64,000 nt of DNA from Halomonas denitrificans (GCF_003056305.1 NZ_PYVX01000009.1:1-64000), one strand, 5' to 3'; positions 21,545 through 30,513 are shown, counted from the first letter of the stretch. Numbers and translations: made by a program. The notes: a model not told the origin generated them from the sequence alone.

Positions 21545-22352
21545 GCCCCGCCTCCCAGGCGTCACGCCAGTCGGCGATCCGCGGCCAGAGCGCGCGCTTG
21601 GCCGCGGCGCTGCCGGCGAGTTCCTCCAGAGCGGGTCCCTGCCAGGCCGGCAGTCCCAGCAGCGGGCAGTGGGCATCGGCCACGCCGAGCAGCTCGTCGA
21701 GGACGGCGTCATCGCCGAATACCAGCAGCCGCTCCGGCACCCAGCCGCGTCGCTGGCGGCCGGCCAGGAAGGCCTGGAGCCCCTCCCGGGCCTCCTCCAG
21801 GGGCGCCTCCACCGGCAGCCCCTCCACCTGGGGCCAGCGGAAGGCCTCGAAGGCCGGCATCTGCTCGGGCACCACGCCTGCGGCCTGCAGCAGGTGGCGC
21901 AGCAGGCGCACCTCGGTGGCGCCCGGGGGCGCCTCCCGGGGCAGCAGGATCAGCCAGCGGCCGTCGAGGCAGGCCACCTGCAGGGTGAAGCGCAGCGCCT
22001 CGCCGGCGCGCTGGGCGGGACGTGCCGCGACCGGCTCGGCGGCGGCCTCCGACTCGATGGCGGGCACGATGTCGCCGAGCAGGGCCCGCGCCTTGCCGGG
22101 GCCGGCCGGCGGACGCTGGGGCGGCTCCGGCTCGGCGGGGGCCTCGCGGGGCGTGGCGTCCCGGGCCTGGGCGGCCTCGTCGAGCAGGGCGTGCAGGCGC
22201 TCGCCGGGCGGCGGGGGCGTCGCGGCCTCGGGGCCGGGCGACGCCCACTCGACCTCCGGCGTGGGCAGGGCGTTGGGCAGGCGATAGCGGGCGACCCAGG
22301 CCGTCAGGCCCATGGCCTCCAGGTACTGCAGACGCTGCGGCTCCGGGGTCAC
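21531..22352 (-). CDS. holD: HolD-like DNA polymerase III psi subunit
   Basis: The psi subunit links the clamp loader (through chi) to SSB. The 273-residue protein begins TPEPQRLQYLEAMGLTAWVARYRLP, like the LQQLGITQW start of E. coli HolD, and ends with AAAKRALWPRIADWRDAWE, like ARAALWQQICTYEHDF. Position supports it: it directly overlaps rimI, as holD does in E. coli. It is twice the E. coli length (137), with a proline- and alanine-rich segment at about 30-90. The GTG start overlaps the bolA stop as GTGA. The call rests on short matches and context. Confidence 0.6.
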   Translation of the reverse strand: MTPEPQRLQYLEAMGLTAWVARYRLPNALPTPEVEWASPGPEAATPPPPGERLHALLDEAAQARDATPREAPAEPEPPQRPPAGPGKARALLGDIVPAIESEAAAEPVAARPAQRAGEALRFTLQVACLDGRWLILLPREAPPGATEVRLLRHLLQAAGVVPEQMPAFEAFRWPQVEGLPVEAPLEEAREGLQAFLAGRQRRGWVPERLLVFGDDAVLDELLGVADAHCPLLGLPAWQGPALEELAGSAAAKRALWPRIADWRDAWEAGHAPG

Positions 22353-22660
22353 GGGGTGCCGCCGCCCCGGCAGTCGGGGGAGTCGGGGCGCGCGCGGCCG
22401 CTGGCCTGCCACTCCTCGGGCGTGTAGAGGTGCAGGGCCAGGGCGTGGACGGGACCGGCCAGCTCGTCGGCGAGCAGCGCGTAGAGCTGCTGGTGACGCT
22501 TGACCGGCATCAGCCCCTCGAAGCGGCGAGCGACCAGGGTGACCTTGAAGTGCGTCTCCGAATTCGCCGGCACGTTGTGCCGGTGGCTCTCGTTCTCCAC
22601 CGCCACGAAGTCGGGCTCGAGGGCCTTGAGCTTGGCTTCGATGGTGTCCTGGATGCTCAT
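22349..22660 (-). CDS. bolA: BolA family protein
   Basis: BolA-type proteins bind monothiol glutaredoxins and iron-sulfur clusters and influence cell shape under stress. The 103-residue protein has ESHRHNVPANSETHFKVTLV, the conserved FEGLMPVKRHQQLYALL segment and HALALHLYTPEEW at the end, a pattern of BolA itself rather than of IbaG. Start at MSIQDTIEAKLKAL; the upstream in-frame codon lacks support. The stop overlaps the GTG of the holD-like gene, so the three genes bolA-holD-rimI are chained by overlaps. Confidence 0.9.
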   Translation of the reverse strand: MSIQDTIEAKLKALEPDFVAVENESHRHNVPANSETHFKVTLVARRFEGLMPVKRHQQLYALLADELAGPVHALALHLYTPEEWQASGRARPDSPDCRGGGTP

Positions 22661-22735
22661 GTCGACGTCTCGATGCTGGATGAATGAGAGGGTCATTGTA
22701 CGCCTTCCGCGCGGGCCCGACGACGCCTGCCGCGA

Positions 22736-24130
22736 TCAGGCCCGTCGCGCCTCGCGCTGGGCCCGCCCGGCCAGGCCGACCCGCGAGAGGCTCGCCAGAA
22801 GCGACAGCACGCAGGCCCCGGCCCCGGCCCAGAGCGTGGCCTGAACCGGGGCGCCGGCGGCCAGGAAGGCGCCGACCAGGGCGACCCCGAGGGACTGGCC
22901 CACGGTGCGGGTGGTGCTCATCACGCCGGAGGCCCGGGCGCTGCGCTCCCGGGGCACGCTCGCCATCATCTCGCGGTTGTTGGGGGGCTGGAAGAGTCCG
23001 AAGCCCATGCCGCAGAGCGCGGTGCGCCACAGGCTGTCGGCCAGGCCCGCCTCGGCGTCCAGCCCGGCCAGGGCGGCCAGGCCCAGCAGCAGCAGCACCA
23101 GGCCGGCACTGGAGAGCAGGCTCGGGTTGACCCGGTCGGCGAAGCGGCCCGCCAGCGGCCCCACCACCATGATCGCCAGCGGCCAGGGAGTGAACATCCA
23201 GGCGGTCTGCAGCGGCGTGAAGCCCATCTCCTGCTGATAGACGAAGGAGAGCGCCACGAAGGCCAGCCCCTGCCCCACGAAGGCCAGCCCCGAGGCGCAG
23301 ACCGCCAGCGAGAAGCGCGGCTCGGCGAACAGCGCCAGCGGCAGCAGGGGGTGGCGCGCGCGCCGCTGGCGGCGCAGGAAGAGCGCGGCACTGAGCGCGC
23401 TGCCGCCGAGCCAGGCGAGCACCTGCCAGCCGGGGACCCCGTGGCCGGCGCCGTCGAGGCCCAGGAAGAGCCCGGCCATCATGGCCACCGCGAAGAGCGC
23501 GCCGCGCCAGTCGAAGTCCTCCCGACGCCCCGGCTCCCGGGGGAGCGCCCGCCAGGCGAGGCTGGCGGCGCAGAGCCCCAGCGGCACGTGCAGGGCGAAG
23601 AGCCACGGCCAGTTCGCCACCGAGAGCACCAGGCCGCCAAGGGTCGGCCCCGCCGCGTAGCCGCCGGCCACCACCAGGGCGGAGAGCCCCAGGGCGCTGC
23701 CGAGCAGCCGCGAGGGGAAGATCGAGCGGTAGAGCGAGGGCCCGATGGAGAGGGTCGCCGCCGCGCCGAGCCCCTGCAGGCCCCGGAACAGCAGCAGGGT
23801 CTCGAGGTTGCGGGAGAGGGCGCTGCCCAGCGCGGCCAGGGTGAAGAGCCCCACCCCGGCCGTGTAGAGGCGATAGCGCCCGACCCGTTCGCTGAGCGCG
23901 GCGAAGACCAGCAGGAAGGCGGCACAGACCACCTGGAAGAGGTTGGTGACCCACACCACCCGGGAGGGCGAGGCCGCGAGGTCGGCGGCGATGGTGGGCA
24001 GGGCGATGTTGACCATGGTGGTGTCCACCACCGCCATCAGGGTCCCGAGGATCAGGGCCAGCACCGCCAGGCGCCGTTCCGGGCCGGGCAGGCCGTCGTC
24101 GCCGGGACGGGTCGCGAAGAGTCGACTCAT
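22736..24130 (-). CDS. MFS drug/metabolite exporter, DHA2 (14-TMS-like) family
   Basis: This 464-residue, very hydrophobic protein belongs to the major facilitator superfamily. LMAVVDTTMVNIALPTIA is the motif D1 of the DHA2 (EmrB/QacA) drug:proton antiporters, ALSERVGRYRLY is motif A, and AGGYAAGPTLGG is motif C of exporters. No membrane-fusion partner or regulator is adjacent, and the substrate cannot be told. It is transcribed away from the small gene at 24249-24629, with a terminator for that gene between them. It ends 76 bases before bolA. Confidence 0.88.
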   Translation of the reverse strand: MSRLFATRPGDDGLPGPERRLAVLALILGTLMAVVDTTMVNIALPTIAADLAASPSRVVWVTNLFQVVCAAFLLVFAALSERVGRYRLYTAGVGLFTLAALGSALSRNLETLLLFRGLQGLGAAATLSIGPSLYRSIFPSRLLGSALGLSALVVAGGYAAGPTLGGLVLSVANWPWLFALHVPLGLCAASLAWRALPREPGRREDFDWRGALFAVAMMAGLFLGLDGAGHGVPGWQVLAWLGGSALSAALFLRRQRRARHPLLPLALFAEPRFSLAVCASGLAFVGQGLAFVALSFVYQQEMGFTPLQTAWMFTPWPLAIMVVGPLAGRFADRVNPSLLSSAGLVLLLLGLAALAGLDAEAGLADSLWRTALCGMGFGLFQPPNNREMMASVPRERSARASGVMSTTRTVGQSLGVALVGAFLAAGAPVQATLWAGAGACVLSLLASLSRVGLAGRAQREARRA

Positions 24131-24181
24131 CCTGTTTCCGTCACTGTCTGTTGCCCTCGCCAGGGAGGGGCCATAAAACGA

Positions 24182-24201
24182 AAACCGGCCGAAGCCGGTT
24201 T
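24182..24201 (-). terminator. Terminator behind the 126-residue hypothetical gene
   Basis: AAACCGGC and GCCGGTTT form an 8-bp stem with a CGAA (TTCG on the minus strand) tetraloop. On the minus strand it is followed by TCGTTTTATGG. This is a classic UUCG-capped intrinsic terminator for the gene ending at 24249. Confidence 0.85.
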
Positions 24202-24248
24202 CTCGGGGGCGCCGTCATCGCGATGACGGCTCGACCGATGCCTCAGTC

Positions 24249-24629
24249 CTAGTCGGTCTCCAGCAGCAGGGCGTCGTCCACCTCGGAGATCTCCAGCGCC
24301 GCCTCGTTGTCCAGGTCGACGGCCAGGTAGCTGTGCTCGACCTGCAGGAAGCGCTGGAAGAGCGCCCAGTCCAGGGCCTCGGGCCACTGGCGCTCGTCCT
24401 CTTCCCAGGCGCGCAGCTCGGTCTCGAGGATCTCGAGGAAGCGCTCGCGCACGAAGCCCTCCAGGGCCTCCGGCGTGTCCATCTCCGGGATCAGGTAGAC
24501 GGTGCTTTCGCGTTCGACGTCGGCCAGGGTCAGGTCGTCCCCGTCCATGGTGGGTTCGAGCGCATTGATCCAGTCCACGAAGTGCCGGGTCGGCCTGACG
24601 CTCAGGGCGGAGCGGTTGAGCAGTTTCAT
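24249..24629 (-). CDS. Conserved hypothetical acidic protein
   Basis: I do not recognise a named family. The 126-residue protein is strongly acidic (long runs rich in Asp and Glu, for example EDERQWPEALDWALFQRFL and the C-terminal SEVDDALLLETD). It has no signal peptide or membrane segment and begins MKLLNRSALSVRPTRHFVDWINAL. GAGGAG precedes the ATG, a promoter-like pair lies at 24660-24689 and a good terminator follows, so it is a real single-gene unit. A hypothetical of similar style is common next to lysS in related bacteria (recollection, not checked). Confidence 0.75.
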   Translation of the reverse strand: MKLLNRSALSVRPTRHFVDWINALEPTMDGDDLTLADVERESTVYLIPEMDTPEALEGFVRERFLEILETELRAWEEDERQWPEALDWALFQRFLQVEHSYLAVDLDNEAALEISEVDDALLLETD

Positions 24630-24659
24630 CACGGTCTCCTCGACGTCGAAACGACGGTC

Positions 24660-24689
24660 ATTATGGGCGCTGCCCACGGCGTTTACCAA
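24660..24689 (-). promoter_or_regulatory. Promoter of the 126-residue hypothetical gene
   Basis: On the minus strand TTGGTA (24684-24689) is followed after 18 bases by CATAAT (24660-24665), about 30 bases before the start codon. The remainder of the 24630-24957 gap holds repeat copy 3 and no gene. Confidence 0.5.
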
Positions 24690-24749
24690 TGCTTCCCACC
24701 TCATCACCGCAGATGAGTGGTCTCTAACTGCCCGGCTCGGGGCTGACCT

Positions 24750-24922
24750 GGCGACAGGCCTTGGGGGAGGCGCTGTGAATCCCTCCATGGACGCTACCTC
24801 GGCCCTGCTGCGCTCTCGCGTCCCACTCCGCTTGCAGGTCCGGTGCTGGCCATCCCTGGCCAGCCCGTTCGGAGCAATGCTCCTCACCCCTGGTCCTCGG
24901 ACCTCCCCTTCGGCCTATCCCC
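24750..24922 (-). repeat. Structured intergenic repeat, copy 3 (enlarged)
   Basis: This copy reads on the minus strand and has the outer inverted repeat GGGGATAGGCC / GGCCTGTCGCC, the second stem (GGGGAGG with CCTCCCC), hairpin B (TCCATGGAGGGA) and TTCACAGCGCC. It is about 80 bases longer than copies 1 and 4. The extra internal part contains GCTGGCC-ATCCCT-GGCCAGC (24845-24864, a hairpin A equivalent) and GGAGCA-A-TGCTCC (24871-24883). It begins 36 bases behind the lysS stop, in the lysS sense. Confidence 0.78.
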
Positions 24923-24957
24923 AGCGCCCCTCGCTCGCACCCTGAAGCACAGCCTCT

Positions 24958-26496
24958 TCAGTCGACCTCGGGGCGCATGGCCGGGAACAGCAGCACGTCG
25001 CGGATCGAGGCGCTGTCGGTGAACAGCATCACCAGCCGGTCGATGCCGATGCCCTCGCCGGCGGTCGGCGGCAAGCCGAACTCCAGGGCGCGGACGTAGT
25101 CGGCGTCGTAGTACATCGCCTCGTCGTCGCCAGCCTCCTTCTCCGCGGCCTGGGCGGCGAAGCGCTCGGCCTGGTCCTCGGCGTCGTTGAGCTCCGAGAA
25201 GCCGTTGGCGATCTCGCGGCCGCCGACGAAGAACTCGAAGCGCTCGGTGACGAAGGGGTCGCTGTCCTTGCGGCGCGCCAGCGGGCTCACCTCGGTGGGG
25301 TACTCGGTGATGAAGGTCGGCTGCTGGAGGCGGTGCTCGACGGTCTTCTCGAAGATCTCGATCTGGACCTTGCCGAGCCCCCAGCCGTCCTTGACGTCGA
25401 TGTCCAGGCGCTCGGCGATCTGGCGGGCCGCTGACTCGTCGGCCAGGGCCTCGGCGTGGATGTCCGGGTTGAACTCGAGGATGGCGTCGAACACGGTGAT
25501 GCGGCGCAGCGGCTGGCCGAAGTCGTACTCGAAGGTCTCCAGCACCTCGCCCTCGGCGTTGCGCACGGTGTTGACCACCGTGGTGGTGCCGAGCACCTTC
25601 TGGGCCACGCTGCGCAGCATCTCCTCGGTGAGGTCCATCAGGTCATGATGGTTGGCGTGAGCCTGGTAGAACTCGATCATCGTGAACTCGGGGTTGTGCC
25701 GGGTCGACAGCCCCTCGTTGCGGAAGTTGCGGTTGATCTCGAAGACCTTCTCGAAGCCGCCCACCACCAGGCGCTTGAGGTAGAGCTCCGGGGCGATGCG
25801 CAGGTACATGTCGATGTCCAGCGCGTTGTGGTGGGTGACGAAGGGCCGGGCCGTGGCGCCGCCGGGGATCGGCTGCAGCATCGGCGTCTCGACCTCCATG
25901 AAGCCGCGATCCTCGAAGAAGCGGCGCATGGCGCTGATCACCCCGGCGCGGGCCTCGAAGACCCGGCGCGAATCGGGGTTCACGATCAGGTCGACGTAGC
26001 GCTGGCGGTAGCGCGCCTCGAGGTCGGTCAGGCCGTGGAACTTGTCGGGCAGCGGCCGCAGGCTCTTGGTGAGCAGCTTGGCCTCGACCATCATCACGTA
26101 GAGGTCGCCCTTGCCCGACTTGTGCACCGGGCCGCGGGCGGCCACGATGTCGCCGATGTCCCAGCCCTTGACGTCCTCGAGCACCTCGGCCGGCAGCCCC
26201 TTCTTGTCGACGTAGAGCTGGATCGTGCCGGAGGGGTCCTGGATCACCAGGAAGGGCCCGCGCTTGCGCATGATGCGCCCGGCCACGGCGGCCGGGCGAC
26301 CCAGCGCCTCCAGCTCGGCCTTGTCCTTGTCGCCGAGCTCGGCATCGAGCTCGGCCGCCAGGCTGTCGCGGCGGAAGTCGTTGGGGAAGGCGCTCGCGCC
26401 GGTGTCGGCGGCCAGTGCGCGGCGCGCGGCCAGCTTGGCACGGCGCTCGGCGATCAGGCGGTTCTCGTCGTTCTGCGGGGAGTCCGGGTGGGCCAT
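24958..26496 (-). CDS. lysS: Lysyl-tRNA synthetase, class II
   Basis: LysS charges tRNA(Lys). The 512-residue protein has an N-terminal OB-fold anticodon-binding domain (about 60-170) and a class II catalytic domain with motif 2 [16 protein letters not shown] and motif 3 GIGIDRLVM near the C-terminus. [19 protein letters not shown] is a typical substrate-side block. It follows prfB by 108 bases, the conserved prfB-lysS pair, but that gap holds two perfect hairpins which may separate or modulate expression. Confidence 0.97.
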   Translation of the reverse strand: MAHPDSPQNDENRLIAERRAKLAARRALAADTGASAFPNDFRRDSLAAELDAELGDKDKAELEALGRPAAVAGRIMRKRGPFLVIQDPSGTIQLYVDKKGLPAEVLEDVKGWDIGDIVAARGPVHKSGKGDLYVMMVEAKLLTKSLRPLPDKFHGLTDLEARYRQRYVDLIVNPDSRRVFEARAGVISAMRRFFEDRGFMEVETPMLQPIPGGATARPFVTHHNALDIDMYLRIAPELYLKRLVVGGFEKVFEINRNFRNEGLSTRHNPEFTMIEFYQAHANHHDLMDLTEEMLRSVAQKVLGTTTVVNTVRNAEGEVLETFEYDFGQPLRRITVFDAILEFNPDIHAEALADESAARQIAERLDIDVKDGWGLGKVQIEIFEKTVEHRLQQPTFITEYPTEVSPLARRKDSDPFVTERFEFFVGGREIANGFSELNDAEDQAERFAAQAAEKEAGDDEAMYYDADYVRALEFGLPPTAGEGIGIDRLVMLFTDSASIRDVLLFPAMRPEVD

Positions 26497-26514
26497 GTCG
26501 CTACCTGTGGCGTC

Positions 26515-26593
26515 GCGGCCTCACGAGAGGCCGCTGCGGTGAAGAGAGTGGGCGTCAGGCCGCGCCCCGGGCGATGCTCGCCCGGGGCGCGGC
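26515..26593 (-). promoter_or_regulatory. Two tandem perfect hairpins between prfB and lysS
   Basis: The first (26559-26593) has a 16-bp perfect GC-rich stem with a 3-base loop; the second (26515-26534) has GCGGCCTC and GAGGCCGC around a 4-base loop and ends about 18 bases before the lysS start. There is no T-run, so these look like processing, attenuation or translation-control structures rather than a full terminator. Confidence 0.6.
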
Positions 26594-26604
26594 AGGGCTA
26601 GGGC

Positions 26605-27703
26605 TCAGAGTCCCTGTTTCAGGCTGGCTTCGATGAACTGATCCAGGTCGCCGTCCAGCACCTTGTCGCAGCTGCTCGACTGGACGCCGGTGCGCAGATC
26701 CTTGATGCGCTGGTCGTCCAGCACGTAGGAGCGGATCTGGCTGCCCCAGCCGATGTCGGCCTTGGAGTCCTCGGCCTCCTGCTTGGCGGCGTTGCGCTTC
26801 TGCATCTCGTGTTCCCACAGCTTCGCCTTGAGCTGCTTCATGGCGAAGTCGCGGTTGGCGTGCTGGCTGCGCTGGCTCTGGCAGGCCACCACGATGCCGG
26901 TGGGCTCGTGGGTGATGCGCACGGCGGAGTCGGTGGTGTTGACGTGCTGGCCGCCGGCGCCGCTGGAGCGGTAGGTATCGACGCGCAGGTCCGAGGGGTT
27001 GATCTCGACCTCGAAGCTGTCGTCCACCTCCGGCGAGAGGAACACCGAGGCGAAGGAGGTGTGGCGGCGACCGCCGGAGTCGAAGGGACTCTTGCGCACC
27101 AGGCGGTGCACCCCGGTCTCGGTGCGCAGCCAGCCGAAGGCGTGATCGCCCTGGATGTGCACCGAGGCCGACTTGATGCCCGCCACGTCGCCGGCCGAGA
27201 CCTCGATGATCTCCGCCTTGAAGCCGTGATGCTCGGCCCAGCGCAGGTACATGCGCAGCAGGATGTTGGCCCAGTCCTGGGCCTCGGTGCCGCCGGAGCC
27301 GGCCTGGATGTCGAGGTAGGCGTTGTTCTCGTCCATCTCGCCGGAGAACATGCGCCGAAACTCGAGCTTGGCGAGGCTCGCCTGCATGCCCTCGAGCTCC
27401 TTCTGTACCTCGGCGACGGTGCCCTCGTCCTCCTCCATCTCGGCCAGCTCCAAGAGGTCCCGGCTATCGCCCAGGCCCTGGTCGAGCTCGTCGATGGTGG
27501 CGACGATGGTCTCCAGCGTGGCGCGCTCCTTGCCGAGCTTCTGGGCGTAATCCGGGTCGCTCCAGACGTTGGGGTCCTCGAGCTCGCGGGTAACTTCCTC
27601 TAGCCGATCCTTCTTTTCGGCATAGTCAAAGATACCCCCTCAGGACGTCTGTCCGCTCAGACAGGTCCTTGATGAGGTTGTGGATGGCATTGGTTTCCAG
27701 CAT
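26605..27703 (-). CDS. prfB: Peptide chain release factor 2, with programmed +1 frameshift
   Basis: RF2 ends translation at UGA and UAA. Translation starts at ATG 27703 and runs 25 codons to an in-frame TGA (codon 26, 27626-27628). The context AGGGGG-TATCTTTGAC is the classic autoregulatory shift site: the ribosome slips +1 on CTT-T and continues as GAC TAT GCC. The joined product is 365 residues, identical in length to E. coli RF2. The SPF anticodon-recognition tripeptide lies in [10 protein letters not shown] and the catalytic GGQ in [14 protein letters not shown]. It is not a pseudogene. Confidence 0.97.
27625..27640 (-). other. prfB frameshift signal
   Basis: On the minus strand AGGGGG, three bases, then CTT TGA C form the internal Shine-Dalgarno, slippery CTT codon and UGA stop of the RF2 autoregulatory frameshift. 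When RF2 is scarce, the UGA is read slowly and the shift is favoured. Confidence 0.97.
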
Positions 27704-27766
27704 GGGCTCGCTCGCCTGAATCTGCAGTGGAAAGACGGCCGCCGCGGCGGCGCGGAAAAGGGACCT

Positions 27767-27772
27767 ATTGTA
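27767..27772 (-). promoter_or_regulatory. Possible prfB promoter (-10)
   Basis: TACAAT on the minus strand lies 64 bases before the prfB start. The 17-base-distant hexamer is only TGGTCG, so the -35 is weak. The same gap (27704-27944) must also hold the promoter of the divergent peptide transporter operon, which I could not place. Confidence 0.35.
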
Positions 27773-27944
27773 GCGAAACCCGGCCGCAGCGACCATCCTC
27801 CCCGGCCATCGGCGCGGGGAGCGGTATCGAATTCATGGATGAGGTCATGCGCAATTTCGAATAGACCGCGACCGCCGGCTTGGACATGGTGAGGCCATGG
27901 CCGACACGGCCGACTCCATACAACCACAAGCAACGGAGTGCACC

Positions 27945-29522
27945 ATGATCACGCCCCGCCTCGCCGCCGGCTCGCTGCTGCTGGCTGCCACCTGCCTCGC
28001 CCTGCCCGCCAGCGCCGAGACCCTGCGCCTCGCCATCATGGGCGAGCCCGCCTCCCTGGACCCGCACAAGATCAGCGGCACCTGGGAGAACGACGTGGTC
28101 GGCGACCTCTTCGAGGGGCTGGTCACCGAGGCCGCCGACGGCACGCGCATTCCCGGCGTCGCCGAGTCCTGGGAGATCGCCGAGGACGGCACGACCTACA
28201 CCTTCACCCTGCGCGAGGACGCCGCCTGGTCGGACGGCACCCCGGTGACCGCCGACGACTTCGTCTTCGCCTTCCGCCGCATCCTCGACCCGGCGACCGC
28301 CGCCAGTTACGCCTACCTGCTCTACCCGGTGAAGAACGCCGAGGCGGTCTTCGCCGGCGAGGCCGAGCCGAGCGCGCTGGGCATCGAGGCGCTCGACCCG
28401 CGCACCCTGCGCATCACCCTGGAGCGCTCCACCCCCTACTTCCTCGACCAGCTGGCCCACTACACCGCCTATCCGGTGCCCCGGCACGCCGTGGAGGCCC
28501 ACGGCGACGACTGGTCCAGCCCCGAGCACATGGTCTCCAACGGCGCCTTCGCCCTGCAGGAGTGGCAGTCCCAGACCCGCATCGAGGCCACCCGCAACCC
28601 GCACTTCCACGACGCCGAGAACGTCGCCCTGGACGAGGTGATCTACTTCCCCATCGAGGAGCGCAACACCGCCCTGAACCGCTTCCGCGCCGGCGAGATC
28701 GACATCGCCCGGGAGTTCCCGACCCAGCAGTACGCCTGGCTCCAGGAGAACCTGCCCCAGGCCGTGCAGGTGGCGCCCTACCTCGGCATCTACTACTACG
28801 CCTTCAACACCCGGGACGGCCGCGCCACCGCCGACCCGCGGGTGCGCGAGGCGCTGAGCCTGGCGGCGCGCCGCGAGGTGATCACCGACCAGATCCTGGG
28901 CACCGGCGAAGAGCCCGCCTACGGCTTCGTGCCGCCCAACGTGGCCCACTACGAGGGGGCCGAGCTCGACTTCGCCGACCTGAGCCAGGAGGAGCGCCTC
29001 ACCCGTGCCCGCGCGCTGATGGCCGAGGCCGGCTACGGCCCGGACAACCCGCTCGAGCTCTTGCTGCGTTACAACACCAGCGAGGACCACCGCAAGGTCG
29101 CCATCGCCCTGGCCGCCATGTGGAAGCCGCTGGGCGTGGAAGTGGAGCTCTACAACGCCGAGGTAGCCGTCCACTACGCCGACATCCGCCAGGGCGACTT
29201 CGACGTGGCCCGGGCCGGCTGGATCGGCGACTACAACGACGCCCAGAACTTCCTGAGCCTGCTGGAGGGCGGCGTCGCCAACAACTACGGCGCCTATGAC
29301 AACGACGCCTTCGATGCCCTGATGGACCGGGCCGCTGAGACCCAGGACACCGACGCCCGCGCCGAGCTGATGGCCGAGGCCGAGGCCCTGGCGCTGGCCG
29401 ACAACGCCACCCTGCCCCTCTACTACTACGTCTCGCGCAACCTGGTGAGCCCCGCGCTGAGCGGCTGGCAGACCAACATCGAGGACATCCACCGCTCGCG
29501 CTGGATCGACATCGAGGAGTGA
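27945..29522 (+). CDS. Peptide ABC transporter, periplasmic substrate-binding protein (OppA family)
   Basis: This 525-residue protein starts with a signal peptide (hydrophobic core LAAGSLLLAATCLALP, cleavage likely after ASA at about residue 24). The mature part begins ETLRLAIMGEPASLDPHKIS, a cluster-C solute-binding protein opening, and contains WSDGTPVTADDFVFAFRRILDP, the OppA/MppA/DppA signature. It delivers oligopeptides to the membrane permeases that follow. I set the ATG at 27945 (GGAG upstream). It is the first gene of a four-gene operon running to 33020. Confidence 0.93.
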   Translation: MITPRLAAGSLLLAATCLALPASAETLRLAIMGEPASLDPHKISGTWENDVVGDLFEGLVTEAADGTRIPGVAESWEIAEDGTTYTFTLREDAAWSDGTPVTADDFVFAFRRILDPATAASYAYLLYPVKNAEAVFAGEAEPSALGIEALDPRTLRITLERSTPYFLDQLAHYTAYPVPRHAVEAHGDDWSSPEHMVSNGAFALQEWQSQTRIEATRNPHFHDAENVALDEVIYFPIEERNTALNRFRAGEIDIAREFPTQQYAWLQENLPQAVQVAPYLGIYYYAFNTRDGRATADPRVREALSLAARREVITDQILGTGEEPAYGFVPPNVAHYEGAELDFADLSQEERLTRARALMAEAGYGPDNPLELLLRYNTSEDHRKVAIALAAMWKPLGVEVELYNAEVAVHYADIRQGDFDVARAGWIGDYNDAQNFLSLLEGGVANNYGAYDNDAFDALMDRAAETQDTDARAELMAEAEALALADNATLPLYYYVSRNLVSPALSGWQTNIEDIHRSRWIDIEE

Positions 29523-29586
29523 TCCGCCCTTCCCCACCGCTGTGACTGTCCCCGGGCCCTGGCGGCCCGGGGCGCGAGGCCACCCC

Positions 29587-30513
29587 ATGCTCCGCTATAC
29601 CCTGACGCGCCTGCTGCAGGCGATTCCGACGCTGTGGATCGTCATCACCCTGTCGTTCTTCCTGATGCACCTGGCCCCGGGCGGCCCCTTCGACGGCGAG
29701 CGCCAGCTGCCGCCGGAGATCGAGGCCAACCTGCTGGCCACCTACCACCTGGACGAGCCGGTATGGCAGCAGTACCTGATCTACATGGGCAACCTGCTGC
29801 AGGGCGATCTCGGCCCCTCCTTCAAGTACAAGGACTTCACCGTCACCGAGCTGGTCGCCCAGGGCTTCCCGGTGAGCCTGGAGCTCGGCCTCTGGGCCAT
29901 CGGCCTGGCGCTGCTGATCGGCCTGCCGCTGGGGGTGATCGCCGCGCTCAAGCGCAACTCCACCGTCGACTACTTGGTGATGGGCACGGCCCTGGCCGGC
30001 GTGGCGGTCCCCAACTTCGTGATCGCCCCGCTGCTGGCACTGGTGTTCGGGGTCTTTCTCGGCTGGCTGCCGGTGGGCGGCTGGAACGACGGCGCCTGGC
30101 CCAACCTGGTGCTGCCGGTGGTGGCGCTGTCGATCCAGCAGATCGCCTACATCGCGCGGATGATGCGCGCCAGCATGATCGAGATCCTCGGCAGCCACTT
30201 CATCCGCACCGCCCGCGCCAAGGGGCTGACGGAGACCGAGGTGATCTGGCGCCACGCCCTGCGCCCGGCGATGCTGCCGGTGGTCTCCTACCTGGGCCCC
30301 GCCATCGCCGGCATCATCACCGGCTCGGTGGTGATCGAGCAGATCTTCGGCATCCCGGGCATCGGCCGCTACTTCGTGCAGGCCGCCCTCAACCGCGACT
30401 ACACCCTGGTGATGGGCACGGTGGTGTTCTACGGCGCGCTGATCGTGCTGCTCAACCTGCTCGTCGACCTGCTCTACTCGGCCCTGGACCCGCAGATCCG
30501 CTATGACGACTGA
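29587..30513 (+). CDS. Peptide ABC transporter permease (OppB type)
   Basis: This 308-residue inner-membrane permease has six predicted membrane segments. The N-terminus MLRYTLTRLLQAIPTLWIV is the family opening, and the cytoplasmic EAA loop reads FIRTARAKGLTETEVIWRHA. GIPGIGRYFVQAALNRDY near the end is typical of OppB/DppB. It starts at 29587 after GAGGCCACCCC; the longer in-frame start has no support. It overlaps the next permease gene by 11 bases. Confidence 0.94.
   Translation: MLRYTLTRLLQAIPTLWIVITLSFFLMHLAPGGPFDGERQLPPEIEANLLATYHLDEPVWQQYLIYMGNLLQGDLGPSFKYKDFTVTELVAQGFPVSLELGLWAIGLALLIGLPLGVIAALKRNSTVDYLVMGTALAGVAVPNFVIAPLLALVFGVFLGWLPVGGWNDGAWPNLVLPVVALSIQQIAYIARMMRASMIEILGSHFIRTARAKGLTETEVIWRHALRPAMLPVVSYLGPAIAGIITGSVVIEQIFGIPGIGRYFVQAALNRDYTLVMGTVVFYGALIVLLNLLVDLLYSALDPQIRYDD

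Noticed and set aside
22353..23954. Extension of the holD-like frame far upstream through bolA and the MFS gene
   Set aside because: The upstream part is a shadow of the exporter in another frame. The GTGA overlap with bolA at 22352 gives a natural start.
27453..27703. prfB as a broken gene because of the in-frame TGA
   Set aside because: The TGA lies in the canonical RF2 frameshift signal, and the joined protein has the full normal length.
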